The notes: a model not told the origin generated them from the letters alone. Positions 23,655 to 32,833 are shown, numbered from the stretch's first letter. The stretch: 63,461 nucleotides of DNA from a bacterium (GCA_004563405.1 SFTH01000026.1:1-63461); one strand, 5' to 3'. Translations and numbers: made by a program.

Positions 23655-24443
23655 TCAGCCCTCCCCCGGCGGGTCGCAGGATGGGGTTTCGTCCGGGGCG
23701 GGCGCATCCCGGAGGTAGTCTTCGCACACCATGCGCTGAACCTCCGAGGCGCTGAAGTCGGGAATCTGGCCCGCCCGACGCAGGCTGTACATTCCGGCCT
23801 CGCCCACCAGCACCACGTCCAGCAGGCTGGAGCCGGCGGCGCGCAGGGCGCAGGCGTAGCCCCGGGCGCGGTCGAGGTCGTAGGGCTGGGGCTCGGCGTG
23901 GCGCGCGCCGACGAAGAGCAGCAGTATGGCGCTCTGGGCCTTCATGCCCAGCACGTCCGCCAGCGCGGCGCGCATGGTCTCCGGTTCGCCCCAGCTCAGC
24001 GACGGGCAGAGCGGACGGCGGCAGAGCAGGCGGCTCTCCATGTCCAGACAGAGCTGCACGCACCGGGGCGCGGCGGCGGTCTGCGCCTCCCGCTGGGCGA
24101 AGCGGAACACGTCCAGATAGCGGCCGAGCCAGGGCCGGTCCTCCGGGCGAAGCTGCGCGCAGGCGGCGGCTGCCTCCCCGACCAGCGCCAGGTATTCCGC
24201 CGTGCGCCTTCCCACGCCCTCCACCGCCGAGAGCTGGCCCACTTCCGCCGACAGCGCGCCCTGCACGCCTCCGAAGCGGCGCACGAGCGCGTGGGCCGGA
24301 GCGTTCACGTCCTGGCGGGGAACGGCGTAGTAGAGCAGAAATTCGAGGATCTCATGGGGCTCGAGGCTCTCGAAGCCCTCGCTGAGCACCCGCTGTCTCA
24401 GCCGACTCCGGTGTCCGCTGTGCGCGTCGATGCGGCCGTCCAT
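23655..24443 (-). CDS. RadC-like protein with a degenerate JAB/MPN domain
   Basis: A 262-residue protein. The N-terminal helix-hairpin-helix part (about 1-95: HRSRLRQRVLSEGFESLEPHEILEFLLYYA, QLSAVEGVGRRTAEYLALV) is characteristic of RadC (UPF0758). The C-terminal domain keeps the framework (LLLFVGARHAEPQPYDLDRARG, LLDVVLVGEAGMYSLRRAG), but the canonical HNHPSGDPxPS metal-binding stretch is replaced by ARHAEPQP, so two zinc ligands are missing. It begins 1 nt after the dnaX stop, suggesting co-transcription. Function of RadC proteins in general is uncertain, and this one is unlikely to be a metallopeptidase. Confidence 0.85.
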   Translation of the reverse strand: MDGRIDAHSGHRSRLRQRVLSEGFESLEPHEILEFLLYYAVPRQDVNAPAHALVRRFGGVQGALSAEVGQLSAVEGVGRRTAEYLALVGEAAAACAQLRPEDRPWLGRYLDVFRFAQREAQTAAAPRCVQLCLDMESRLLCRRPLCPSLSWGEPETMRAALADVLGMKAQSAILLLFVGARHAEPQPYDLDRARGYACALRAAGSSLLDVVLVGEAGMYSLRRAGQIPDFSASEVQRMVCEDYLRDAPAPDETPSCDPPGEG

Positions 24444-24444
24444 G

Positions 24445-26037
24445 TCAGTCGGTCAGTTCGATCTTGTCCCGACCGAACACGTCGTAGGATTGCTCGATGA
24501 CGCTCTTCGCTGCGGCGGAGGTTTTGGCGCTCTGCTCCCCTGCGTTGCGGGTGCGCAGGCGCATGCTCTGGCCAAAGGCCTCGCTCAGGGCGGCCTCGAT
24601 CAGCGGCGCCTTGCTCTCCAGCACCCTGCGCACCATGATGCCGTCCCGGCCGAATTCCACCGTCACCACGCCGTCCTCGATTCCGGCGTAGCGCATCTTG
24701 GGCAGCATGCTGCGGAAGGAGGGGTTCTCCGCGCCCACCTTTTCGATGGCGTCGAGATACTGCTGTGGCGGCGTGGCCGCGGGGGCGGAGGCCTTCGGCG
24801 CGGGCTTTTCCGGGGCGGCAGGGCTTCCGGACGGTTTCTCGGCGGGCTTTTCCGCCGGGGCGGCGGGCGCGGCGCGAACCACTGCGCCGCCGGAGAGCAG
24901 CGCCTCCACGCGCTCCACGCGCTCGGCGAGGCTTGCATCCGCCTCCTCCTCCGGGTGGCAGGCGCGCACGGCGGCCAGCTCCAGCAGGGTGCGGGGCTGG
25001 CTGGCCCACCTGACGTCTCCGTCGATGCGCATGAACAGCTCCATCATGCGCATCAGCTGCTCCTGACCGGCGCGCTCCGCCTGAGCGCGGAAGCGCTGCG
25101 CATCCTCGGGCGTGACCTCCAGCAGGGAGGCGAGGCCGTCCCCCGCCACCTTCGCCAGCAGCACCGCCCGCAGGTGGGCCGCCGCGTCCTGGGCGAACAC
25201 CCGGGGGTCGCTGCCCCGGCGCATGGCCCCGTCGATCCCGGAAAGGGCCGCGGCGGCGTCCCAGGAGAGCAGCGCGTCGGTGAATTCGAACATGAAGTCC
25301 CGGCCCGTGGTGCCCAGCACGTCCCGGGCGAGGGCGGCGCTGACCGCGCCGTCGGTGAAGGACAGGCACACGTCCAGCAGGGACAGGGCGTCGCGCATCG
25401 CACCTTCGGCGGCCCGGGCGATTTCCTCGAGCGCCGCCTCCTCGGCCTCCCGGCCCACGCCCGCGAGCACCACCTTCAACCGCGCGACGATGGCCTCCAC
25501 CGAGATGCGGTGGAAGTCGAAGCGCTGGCAGCGGGAGAGGATGGTGGCCGGGAGCCGGTGGGGCTCGGTGGTGGCCAGGATGAACACGGCGTGTCCGGGC
25601 GGCTCCTCCAGGGTCTTGAGCAGCGCGTTGAACGCACCCGAGGAGAGCATGTGCACCTCGTCGATGATGTACACCTTGTACCTGGTGAGCGTGGGGGGAT
25701 AGGCGATCTTGTCCCGCAGGTCGCGGATCTGGTCCACGCTGTTGTTGGAGGCCGCGTCGATCTCCAGCACGTCCATGCAGGTCTCCTGCTGAAGCGCGCG
25801 GCAGACCTCGCACTCTCCGCAGGGGTCGCCGTCCACGGGATGCAGGCAGTTCACGGCGCGGGCGAGCACCTTCGCGGCGGAGGTTTTGCCCGTGCCGCGG
25901 GTGCCGCAGAACAGGTAGGCGTGGGCGATGCGGCCGGTCTCCACCTGCCGCTTCAGCGTGCGCACCACAGCGTCCTGATCGCAGATTTCTGAAAATGTTT
26001 TGGGCCGCCACGCGCGGTACAGCGCCTGATAACTCAT
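24445..26037 (-). CDS. dnaX: DNA polymerase III subunit gamma/tau
   Basis: A 530-residue clamp-loader ATPase. The N terminus SYQALYRAWRPKTFSEICDQ is diagnostic. Walker A is GTRGTGKTS (about 45), the zinc module has CxxxxxxxxCGECEVC cysteines, then VYIIDEVHMLSSGAFNALLK (Walker B and SRC region) and ILSRCQRFDF. After domain III a Pro/Ala-rich linker (about 385-425) leads to the tau-like C terminus. It loads beta clamps during replication. ATG at 26037 has GGAGG 6 nt upstream. A much longer upstream open frame on this strand is a GC-driven artefact across murG. Confidence 0.96.
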   Translation of the reverse strand: MSYQALYRAWRPKTFSEICDQDAVVRTLKRQVETGRIAHAYLFCGTRGTGKTSAAKVLARAVNCLHPVDGDPCGECEVCRALQQETCMDVLEIDAASNNSVDQIRDLRDKIAYPPTLTRYKVYIIDEVHMLSSGAFNALLKTLEEPPGHAVFILATTEPHRLPATILSRCQRFDFHRISVEAIVARLKVVLAGVGREAEEAALEEIARAAEGAMRDALSLLDVCLSFTDGAVSAALARDVLGTTGRDFMFEFTDALLSWDAAAALSGIDGAMRRGSDPRVFAQDAAAHLRAVLLAKVAGDGLASLLEVTPEDAQRFRAQAERAGQEQLMRMMELFMRIDGDVRWASQPRTLLELAAVRACHPEEEADASLAERVERVEALLSGGAVVRAAPAAPAEKPAEKPSGSPAAPEKPAPKASAPAATPPQQYLDAIEKVGAENPSFRSMLPKMRYAGIEDGVVTVEFGRDGIMVRRVLESKAPLIEAALSEAFGQSMRLRTRNAGEQSAKTSAAAKSVIEQSYDVFGRDKIELTD

Positions 26038-26171
26038 TTCATACCTCCGGCTGGAATTGGGAAATTCGGCCCGAAGAAGGGCCATGTAACCATCTCCCCT
26101 ATATAATAGCGCATTTCGGAGCAAAACAAAAGACTTTTTAACAGCGCGATAAAAACATTTCCCTCTTTTGA

Positions 26172-26180
26172 TGCTATAAT
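26172..26180 (+). promoter_or_regulatory. Extended -10 promoter upstream of murG
   Basis: TGCTATAAT (26172-26180) carries a TGn extension and a perfect -10. A recognisable -35 is lacking. The same 258-bp region also holds a leftward TATTAT near 26100 for dnaX. Confidence 0.55.
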
Positions 26181-26295
26181 AGATAAAGCTTTTGGAGGCG
26201 CGAATCCGCGCGGGATTTGCGCCAGACCCCTGCGCCGGTCGCAATTGGGCAAAACGAACCGCCCGCGGCGGCGCGAAGACCCCGAGGAGGAAGCC

Positions 26296-27363
26296 ATGAA
26301 GAAAATCGTTATGACGGGCGGCGGCACGGGCGGCCATGTGACGCCCAATCTGGCGCTGATCCCGCGTTTGCAGGCGGACGGCTGGGAGGTTCACTACATC
26401 GGCGCGGCCAACAGCGTCGAGCAGGAGATGATCTCCAAGGTTCCCGGCGTGCGCTTTTACGCCGTGGCTGTGGGCAAGCTCCGCCGCTATTTTGACCCGA
26501 AGAACTTTTCCGATCCCTTCCGCGTGATCAAGGGCGTGGCCCAGGCGACGCGCATCATCCGCAAAATCAGGCCCAATGTGGTCTTTTCCAAGGGCGGCTT
26601 CGTTTCGGTGCCGGTGGTCTACGGCGCGCACTTCAACCGCGTGCCCGTGGTGACCCACGAGTCCGACCTCACCCCCGGACTGGCCAACAAGCTGTGCCTG
26701 CCCTTTGCCTCCGCCCAGTGCTGCACCTTCCCGGAGGCCGTGCCCTGTGCAAAGGGCAAGGGCGTGTACACCGGAACGCCCATCCGGCCCGAGGTGCTCA
26801 ACGGCAGCCGGGAGGCGGGCCTGAAGCGCTTCGGCTTCAGCCGGAACCTGCCGGTATTGATGGTGGTGGGCGGCTCCACCGGGGCGCAGGCGATCAACGA
26901 ATGTCTGCGCGCGGCGCTGAACACCCTGACGGACACCTTTCAGGTGCTGCACCTGTGCGGCAAGGGCAACCTGTCCGCCGAGCACGAGGGCGCGCGCAAC
27001 TATGTGCAGTGCGAATTCCTGGACGAAGAGATGGCCGACGCCTACGCATGCGCGGACGTGCTGATCTCCCGGGCGGGCGCGAACGTGCTGTGCGAAATTC
27101 TGGCGCTGCGCAAGCCGGCGTTGCTGATCCCCTATCCCAAGGAGGTCAGCCGGGGCGACCAGGTGCTCAACGCGAATTCCTTCGAGGCCCGGGGGCTGAG
27201 CCGGGTGCTGAACCAGTCCGACATGACCCCGGAGAGCCTGGAGCGGGAGATCGTGAGCCTCTACCACGACCGCGGCTCGATTTACGACGCCATGGCCCTG
27301 GAGCCCGCCACCAACGGCGTGGACAGCGTGCTGGAGCAGATCTACAAATACGCAAAGCCGTAG
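26296..27363 (+). CDS. murG: MurG, UDP-GlcNAc:lipid I N-acetylglucosaminyltransferase
   Basis: A 355-residue GT-B glycosyltransferase. KKIVMTGGGTGGHVTPNLAL is the N-terminal signature with the catalytic His, VFSKGGFVSVPVVYGA and VVTHESDLTPGLANKL are typical of the lipid-I site, and VVGGSTGAQAINE plus DVLISRAGANVLCEIL form the UDP-GlcNAc site. It makes lipid II on the inner membrane face. ATG at 26296 follows GAGGAGG. It stands alone rather than in a dcw cluster. A terminator follows at 27371. Confidence 0.95.
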   Translation: MKKIVMTGGGTGGHVTPNLALIPRLQADGWEVHYIGAANSVEQEMISKVPGVRFYAVAVGKLRRYFDPKNFSDPFRVIKGVAQATRIIRKIRPNVVFSKGGFVSVPVVYGAHFNRVPVVTHESDLTPGLANKLCLPFASAQCCTFPEAVPCAKGKGVYTGTPIRPEVLNGSREAGLKRFGFSRNLPVLMVVGGSTGAQAINECLRAALNTLTDTFQVLHLCGKGNLSAEHEGARNYVQCEFLDEEMADAYACADVLISRAGANVLCEILALRKPALLIPYPKEVSRGDQVLNANSFEARGLSRVLNQSDMTPESLEREIVSLYHDRGSIYDAMALEPATNGVDSVLEQIYKYAKP

Positions 27364-27370
27364 AAAATGG

Positions 27371-27408
27371 AAGCCCGCGGGACGAGGAGCGCGTCTGCGC
27401 GGGCTTTT
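27371..27408 (+). terminator. Terminator of murG
   Basis: Stem AAGCCCGCG (27371-27379) with CGCGGGCTT (27398-27406) then TTTG, in the plus direction. Confidence 0.7.
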
Positions 27409-27552
27409 GCACTTTACACTGTGAATGGGACGCGGGTGTAATCTTTGCGGGGCATTTTGCGGGTGGAGATTGCAAAAATGCGCCGGGTGGTATAAGATTG
27501 AGTACAGAAACGACTGCGCGCGGGCCTTCGCGCGCTTACGGAGGAAAGAGAG

Positions 27553-28467
27553 ATGCAAAAGATGATTCGCCGCCTGCTGGCGCTCGTGCTCGCGGCGGCT
27601 CTCGCGACGGCTGCCTGCGGCGCGCTCTGCGAGGAGGGCGCGGTGAGCCAGGAGGAGTGGGACGCCGTCGTGGAGGCGGAGGGACAGGACGGATGGACGC
27701 ACATTTTGCTGCTGGGCTGCGATTCCTACACCAGGAACAGCCCCCAGCGCACGGATTCGATGATCATCTTCTCCATCAACCCGTCCACGGGGTCGCTGAA
27801 GATGACCTCGCTGATGCGCGACACCTGGGTGAAGGTGCCCGGGCGCAGCAGCCACCGCAAGCTCACGGAGCTGTGCACCGTGGGCGGTCCGGAGCTGACC
27901 GTGCAGGCGGTGAACGAGTGCTTCGGCATGGAGATTGAGAAGTACGCGCTGATCAGCATGGCGGGCATCGCCGAGATCATCGACCTGCTGGGCGGACTGG
28001 ATCTGGACGTGACCGAGGAGGAGCGCAAGGCCCTGAACAAGGGACTGTTCGATCTCTCCAGCCTCTCCGGCATGGAGCAGCTGGAGCAGAGCGGCGAGGG
28101 CGTGCACCTGAACGGCAACCAGGCCACCGCCTTCGCGCGGATCCGCAAGATCGACAGCGACTATGTGCGCACCGAGCGCCAGCGCACCGTGCTGCTGGCC
28201 ATGGCGGAGAAGATCATGAGCGGCGCCAGCGCCGCCACCATGCTCACCATCGTCACCACGCTGCTGGAGTATGTGGAGACCAATCTGAGCCTGACGGAGA
28301 TCATGACCCTGGCCCTGGCCGGGCTGAAGATGGACCTCAGCCAGGTGGAGCAGCTGCGCCTGCCGGCGGACGGAACCTTTGAATCCGGCATGTACAGCGG
28401 GATCTGGTGCATCAAGCCGAACTTTGAAAAGAACGCGCAGATCCTGCACAAGTTCATCTACGGCTGA
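27553..28467 (+). CDS. LytR-CpsA-Psr (LCP) family protein
   Basis: A 304-residue exported protein. After an N-terminal hydrophobic signal (RRLLALVLAAALATAACGAL) comes HILLLGCDSYTRNSPQRTDSMIIFSINP, the LCP start with Arg/Asp contacts to polyprenyl pyrophosphate, then MTSLMRDTWVKVPG and NGNQATAFARIRKIDSDYVRTERQR. LCP enzymes attach teichoic acids or capsular polymers to peptidoglycan. Most have a plain membrane anchor, whereas here the hydrophobic stretch looks cleavable and includes a cysteine in a poor lipobox context. It is preceded by GGAGGAAAGAG and stands alone. Confidence 0.93.
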   Translation: MQKMIRRLLALVLAAALATAACGALCEEGAVSQEEWDAVVEAEGQDGWTHILLLGCDSYTRNSPQRTDSMIIFSINPSTGSLKMTSLMRDTWVKVPGRSSHRKLTELCTVGGPELTVQAVNECFGMEIEKYALISMAGIAEIIDLLGGLDLDVTEEERKALNKGLFDLSSLSGMEQLEQSGEGVHLNGNQATAFARIRKIDSDYVRTERQRTVLLAMAEKIMSGASAATMLTIVTTLLEYVETNLSLTEIMTLALAGLKMDLSQVEQLRLPADGTFESGMYSGIWCIKPNFEKNAQILHKFIYG

Positions 28468-28674
28468 GCGCGCGGCGGGGACGGCCCGTCGCGGCCCGGG
28501 GCGGCGCGCCCTCCGGCAGGGAAGGTGAGAATCCCGCGGAGGGGCCTGCAAACGGGCGCGCGCGACCGGCTCATGAAGATGGCTTCGGCGCGGGGCGGCG
28601 CCGGAAAGCGTAAATCATGTGCGCGCCGGAAGGGGCGGTTTGCCCGGAGCGGCGCGCAGAGAGGAGGAGCATAT

Positions 28675-28869
28675 ATGGAAAATCATGTGATCTGCAAGTG
28701 CAAGAACGTATCCTACTTCGACGTGGAGGACGCGCTGCACCAGGCGAAGTCCTTTGCCGATCTGGAGAGAACCTTCCAGGAGGTTCAGGAAATCACCCAC
28801 TGCTCGACCGGCTGCGGCGGCTGCCACGACAAGATTCTGGAGGCGATCTCCGAGATCATCCATCGCTGA
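28675..28869 (+). CDS. BFD-like [2Fe-2S]-binding small protein
   Basis: A 64-residue protein with the bacterioferritin-associated-ferredoxin (BFD) pattern: CKCKNVSYFDVEDAL near the N terminus and THCSTGCGGCHDKI in the middle, giving CxC...CxxxC(GG)C ligands for a [2Fe-2S] cluster. Such domains also occur in nitrite reductase and NifU. Stand-alone forms pass electrons or bind iron. A good GAGGAGG site precedes the ATG. No redox partner is adjacent, so the role is open. Confidence 0.85.
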   Translation: MENHVICKCKNVSYFDVEDALHQAKSFADLERTFQEVQEITHCSTGCGGCHDKILEAISEIIHR

Positions 28870-28899
28870 GCGCCGGATTCCCGGCGCGGGAAAAGCAGA

Positions 28900-28936
28900 G
28901 GGCGCGAAGCGGCTGAGAGCCGCTTCGCGCCCTTTT
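28900..28936. terminator. Strong bidirectional terminator
   Basis: A 15-bp stem GGGCGCGAAGCGGCT with GAG loop is followed by TTTT on the plus strand. It separates the BFD gene from the convergent importer operon. Confidence 0.85.
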
Positions 28937-28956
28937 CATGTCCCGGATCCGCGGGA

Positions 28957-29967
28957 TCAGGCGGTGTGCCGGATCTTTTTGCGGATGGCGGGGATGGCGA
29001 TCTGGACGAACACCGCGAGCAGCAGGATGGAGCCCTTGATGGTGTCGTTGATCAGCGCGTCCAGGCCGAGGGAGGAGATGATCTTGTCGATGATGGTGTA
29101 GCTCATCGCGCCGAAGAGCACGCCCAGCAGCTTGCCCTTGCCGCCGGCCATGCTGATGCCGCCGATGACCACCGCCGCGATGGCGTACATCTCGTTGCTC
29201 TTGCCGATGGTGGCCGGGTCGACGGAGCCGTTCATGGCCAGCCACATGAAGGCGCTCACGCCACAGAGCAGGCCGGTGATGGTGTAGACCGCCACCTGCG
29301 TCCACTCCACGTTGATGCCCGCCAGGCGCGCGGCCTTCTCGTTGGAGCCGATGGCGTAGACGCTCTTGCCAAACTTCGTGCAGGTGGAGAGGAAGACCAT
29401 GATCACCGTGACCAGCAGCAGGATCACGCCCGCCATGGGCAGGATGCCCGCCACCTTCATCTGGCCGAAGCTGTAGAAGGCGTCGTAGGAGGACAGGGTG
29501 CCCTCCATGTTGTAGATGGAGAGGCGCAGCGTGCGCAGGTAGTACTGGGCCAGGGAGCGGTAGATCAGCATGGTGGCCAGGGTCACGATGAACGGGGGCA
29601 TCTTTACCTTGCCGATCAGGAAGCCGTTGATGAAGCCCAGCGCCGCGCCGATGGCCAGCGCCGCCAGCAGGGTCAGCGCGATGGAGTTCGTGCCGTTGAA
29701 GGTGACCACGCTCAAACCGCCGATGAGGGAGAGCATGGAGCCCACGGACAGGTCGATGCCGCTGGTGATGATGACCAGGCCCATGCCGAAGGACATGATG
29801 CCCACCACCGCGGAGTGGCGCAGGATGTTCATCACGCCGTTGAGGGTGGTGGCGCCCGCGTTGATGATGAGATAGGCGATCAGGATGCAGGCGAAGATCA
29901 GCACGAAGCTGTAATTGCCCAGGATCCTGGTCAGGGATTTTTTGTTCGTATTCTTTGTGGTATTCAT
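28957..29967 (-). CDS. Second sugar ABC importer permease, RbsC type
   Basis: A 336-residue membrane protein with about nine or ten hydrophobic segments. VVGIMSFGMGLVIITSGIDLSVGSML is the family signature (SGGIDLSVG), and YAIGSNEKAARLAGINVEW is the ATPase-contact loop. It is the last gene of a three-gene importer operon and overlaps the ATPase stop by 4 nt. The substrate is probably a monosaccharide or a related compound and cannot be set from sequence. Confidence 0.94.
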   Translation of the reverse strand: MNTTKNTNKKSLTRILGNYSFVLIFACILIAYLIINAGATTLNGVMNILRHSAVVGIMSFGMGLVIITSGIDLSVGSMLSLIGGLSVVTFNGTNSIALTLLAALAIGAALGFINGFLIGKVKMPPFIVTLATMLIYRSLAQYYLRTLRLSIYNMEGTLSSYDAFYSFGQMKVAGILPMAGVILLLVTVIMVFLSTCTKFGKSVYAIGSNEKAARLAGINVEWTQVAVYTITGLLCGVSAFMWLAMNGSVDPATIGKSNEMYAIAAVVIGGISMAGGKGKLLGVLFGAMSYTIIDKIISSLGLDALINDTIKGSILLLAVFVQIAIPAIRKKIRHTA

Positions 29968-31469
29968 TGTCCAACCGCCCCTTCCGCAGCATTGATGGCA
30001 TTGGTGGCCGCGAGCATGACCCGCTCCTCCGTGATTTCCGCGTGGCTGAGCACCTGCTGGACGTGTCCGTGGTAGAACACGACGCAGCGGTCGGCCACCT
30101 TTTGCAGCTCGGGAATCTCCAGGGTGTTGACCAGGATGGTCTTGCCCTGCTGGGCCAGCTGCAGAATCAGGCGGTAGATTTCCGCCTTTGCGCCCACGTC
30201 GATGCCCTGGGTGGGATTGTCCATCAGCAGAACGTCGGCGTTGGTGTTGAGCCAGCGGGCCAGGATGACCTTCTGCTGGTTGCCGCCCGAGAGGCTGGTG
30301 ATCAGGTCGCCCTCGCCGTTGCAGCGGATGTTCAGAAGCGCGCGCAGTTTGGAGAACTTTTCGCTCTCCTGCCGCCTGTGGATCAGCTGCTTTTTGCGGG
30401 AGAGGGTGTGCTCGGAGACGTAATTGTTTTCCAGGAGCGTGAAGTCGGGCAGAATGGAGTTTTCCTTGCGGTTGGCGGCGATCATGGCGACGCTGTTTTT
30501 CATGGCGCGATGGATGCCGCCCTCCGCCGCCCGGCCCTTCACCCGCAGGCTTCCGCCGGTGGCGGCGGTCACGCCGAAGATGGCCTGCATCAGCTCGCTG
30601 ACGCCCGCGCCCTTCAGGCCCGTGAAGCCCACGACCTCGCCCCTGCGGACGGAGAGCGTGACGTTTTCAAAGCCCGGCCCGGAGAAGTTTTCCATTTCCA
30701 GTATGTTCTCGCCCAGCTCCCGGGGGGCGTAGATGTCCGAATCCGAATAGCTGTTGCCGACCATCAGGCGGGTGACCTCGGTGGGCGTGGTTTCGGCAAT
30801 CGCGCCGGTCCTGATCATCTGGCCGTTGCGCAGCACCGTGTAGCGGTCCGCAATGGTGAAGATCTCGGTCATTTTGTGGGAGATGAAGATGAAGGACTTG
30901 CCGCTCTGCTTCAGCCGGCGGATGATGCCGAAGAGATGCTCGATCTCCCGGTTGTTCAGCGCCGTGGTGGGCTCGTCCAGAATCAGCAGCTTGGCGTTGG
31001 CGTGCAGCGCCTTGGCGATTTCCAGCAGCTGCTTTTTGCTGGTTTCCAGCTCGCTGACCGTGGCGGTGGGATCAATGTCCACGCCGAGGCTTTCGAAGAG
31101 CTCCGCCGTCTGGGCGATCATTTTCTTTTTGTCCAGCGTGTGGGCCTTCGTAAGGATTTCCTTGCGCAGAAAGATGTTTTCGTAGACCTTCAGGTCATTG
31201 AAGAGGTTGAGCTCCTGGTGCACGAAGGCGATGCCCGCCTGCTCGGAGGACTGCACCGTCACATGCTCCATGTTCGTCCCCTCAAAGACGATCTGGCCGC
31301 GGTCGCGGGTGTACACGCCGGCCAGGATGTTCATCAGCGTGGATTTTCCCGCGCCGTTCTCTCCCAGCAGCGCGTGCACCTCGCCCTGCTCCACCGAAAA
31401 GTCCACGTTGTCCAGCACGGTGACACCGAAGAAGGACTTGGTGATACCGGACATTCGGATCATTTCCAT
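29964..31469 (-). CDS. Second sugar ABC importer ATP-binding protein, RbsA type
   Basis: A 501-residue duplicated ABC ATPase. Domain 1 has GENGAGKST and LLILDEPTTALNNREI. Domain 2 has GFTGLKGAGVSE (degenerate Walker A), LSGGNQQK and LLMDNPTQGIDVGAK, where the second Walker B has Asn in place of the usual Glu (DNP instead of DEP). That substitution is common in the non-hydrolysing half of this family. ATG at 31469 is preferred over an in-frame TTG at 31475, given the GAGGAG spacing. A hairpin between it and the binding-protein gene may lower its expression. Confidence 0.94.
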   Translation of the reverse strand: MEMIRMSGITKSFFGVTVLDNVDFSVEQGEVHALLGENGAGKSTLMNILAGVYTRDRGQIVFEGTNMEHVTVQSSEQAGIAFVHQELNLFNDLKVYENIFLRKEILTKAHTLDKKKMIAQTAELFESLGVDIDPTATVSELETSKKQLLEIAKALHANAKLLILDEPTTALNNREIEHLFGIIRRLKQSGKSFIFISHKMTEIFTIADRYTVLRNGQMIRTGAIAETTPTEVTRLMVGNSYSDSDIYAPRELGENILEMENFSGPGFENVTLSVRRGEVVGFTGLKGAGVSELMQAIFGVTAATGGSLRVKGRAAEGGIHRAMKNSVAMIAANRKENSILPDFTLLENNYVSEHTLSRKKQLIHRRQESEKFSKLRALLNIRCNGEGDLITSLSGGNQQKVILARWLNTNADVLLMDNPTQGIDVGAKAEIYRLILQLAQQGKTILVNTLEIPELQKVADRCVVFYHGHVQQVLSHAEITEERVMLAATNAINAAEGAVGQ

Positions 31470-31499
31470 GTTCAAAAATCTCCTCTGTTTTCTAAAGAC

Positions 31500-31523
31500 G
31501 CCCGCAGAATCGCTTCTGCGGGC
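31500..31523 (-). terminator. Intercistronic attenuating hairpin after the binding-protein gene
   Basis: Stem GCCCGCAGAA/TTCTGCGGGC, with GTCTTT following on the minus strand. Partial termination here would leave the binding protein more abundant than the membrane parts. Confidence 0.6.
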
Positions 31524-31543
31524 GCATCGTCAGGGGCTTGCGC

Positions 31544-32578
31544 TTATTCGGCGGCAACCGCGTCGCCGAAGCCACGGAACTCTTCAACGTTGGTGGCGTC
31601 CACGACGGAGACGGGGATGACGTGGTCCTTGGCGACCTCGCCGCCCTCGAGGGAGGTGATCATGTCGTCCACGGCGATCTGGATCATGGCCGGATCGTAG
31701 GTGACGGAGAACAGGTCGGCCAGAGCGGCAACCTCAGCGGAGTAGTCCTTCTGATGGATGCCCTTGAGCACGGAGTAGATCTCGTTCAGGCCGGAGGAGG
31801 CCGCCAGGTGCACCTGGCCGCTCAGGAAGGCTTCCTTCTTCACGTTGTCGATCTCGGAGGACTTCAGGGCCTCCAGGATGCCCATGGCGATCTCGTCGTC
31901 GTGGGTGAAGATCCACTTGGTCTCGAGGATCTCATCGACGGTGCTGCTGTCCAGCCACTCGGTGAAGAGCTTCTTGCCCTCGCTGCGGCTCCATCCGGTG
32001 TAGGCGGTGGATTCGATGGCGTCCACCTGCTCCTGGGTCCAGCCGCTCTCCAGCAGGACGCCGAAGAAGCCGTCGTTGCGCATCTGCGGCACGGAGGAGT
32101 TGTCGCCGGGCATGATGAGGATCTTGTCGCCGGGCTGCATGCCGGCCTCGATGAAGCGCTTGGCGGTCTCCGCGCCGATGCCCTCGTTGTCGCCCTTGAC
32201 GGACGCCACGGCCTGCTCGGACACGGTGTCGATCACGCGGTCAAACATCACGAAGGGGATGCCGGAGTTGGCCAGCTTCTTCATGGTTGCCTCCAGGGTG
32301 TTGTCCTGAGGCAGGATGACGATGGTCTTAGCGGATTCGTTTTCGATGATGTCCTCAACCTGGGAGATCTGGTTGGCCGGATCGGCGGAAGAGATCACCT
32401 TGGCGACGTACTTGCCCTCGGCGTTGATGGCCTCGGCCTTCTCCTCGGCGTAGGTCAGCACGGAGCCGGTCCAGCCGTGGTCGGCATTGGGGACGAGGAT
32501 GGCGATGTCCGTGGTCGCCGCCAGGGCGGCGGAGCACAGAAGCATCAGAGCGATGAGCAGAGCAACGATTTTCTTCAT
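31544..32578 (-). CDS. Second sugar ABC importer substrate-binding protein
   Basis: A 344-residue type I periplasmic-binding protein. Its signal peptide KKIVALLIALMLLCSAALA ends in an AxA site, and the only cysteine lacks a lipobox. The mature start TTDIAILVPNADHGWTGSV resembles xylose/rhizopine/galactofuranose-type receptors. KTIVILPQDNTLEATMKKLANSGIPFVMFDR and KILIMPGDNSSVPQMRNDGF are typical. ATG at 32578 follows AGGAGG and lies downstream of the promoter, whereas the longer frame upstream does not. It is the first gene of the operon. Confidence 0.92.
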   Translation of the reverse strand: MKKIVALLIALMLLCSAALAATTDIAILVPNADHGWTGSVLTYAEEKAEAINAEGKYVAKVISSADPANQISQVEDIIENESAKTIVILPQDNTLEATMKKLANSGIPFVMFDRVIDTVSEQAVASVKGDNEGIGAETAKRFIEAGMQPGDKILIMPGDNSSVPQMRNDGFFGVLLESGWTQEQVDAIESTAYTGWSRSEGKKLFTEWLDSSTVDEILETKWIFTHDDEIAMGILEALKSSEIDNVKKEAFLSGQVHLAASSGLNEIYSVLKGIHQKDYSAEVAALADLFSVTYDPAMIQIAVDDMITSLEGGEVAKDHVIPVSVVDATNVEEFRGFGDAVAAE

Positions 32579-32664
32579 GGGTACTTTCCTCCTGTTATTT
32601 TTATCGGCGCGCAGCCGATATGCACCATGGATAGCGTTTTCCAAACGGCGCAAAAATCACTATT

Positions 32665-32693
32665 ATGATACAACAGCGCAGTCAAATTGTCAA
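32665..32693 (-). promoter_or_regulatory. Promoter of the second sugar importer operon
   Basis: Minus-strand TTGACA (32688-32693), 17-bp spacer, TATCAT (32665-32670). Confidence 0.7.
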
Positions 32694-32833
32694 TCTGCCG
32701 TTGAGGAAAGGCTGTGAATTTGAAAATTATATCAAAAAAATGAAATTCTGAAAGGAGAGGGCCGCGGGAACGGCGGCGTGGGGAATTCCGGCGCGCGGAT
32801 GCGAGCGGAGGGGCCTTCGGCATTTAACAGAAA

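Noticed and set aside
26038..28551. A very long open frame on the minus strand continuing upstream of dnaX
   Set aside because: It crosses the dnaX ribosome-binding site and promoter region and runs antisense to murG and the LCP gene. Its translation is His/Arg/Gln-rich low-complexity sequence typical of GC-driven antisense frames.
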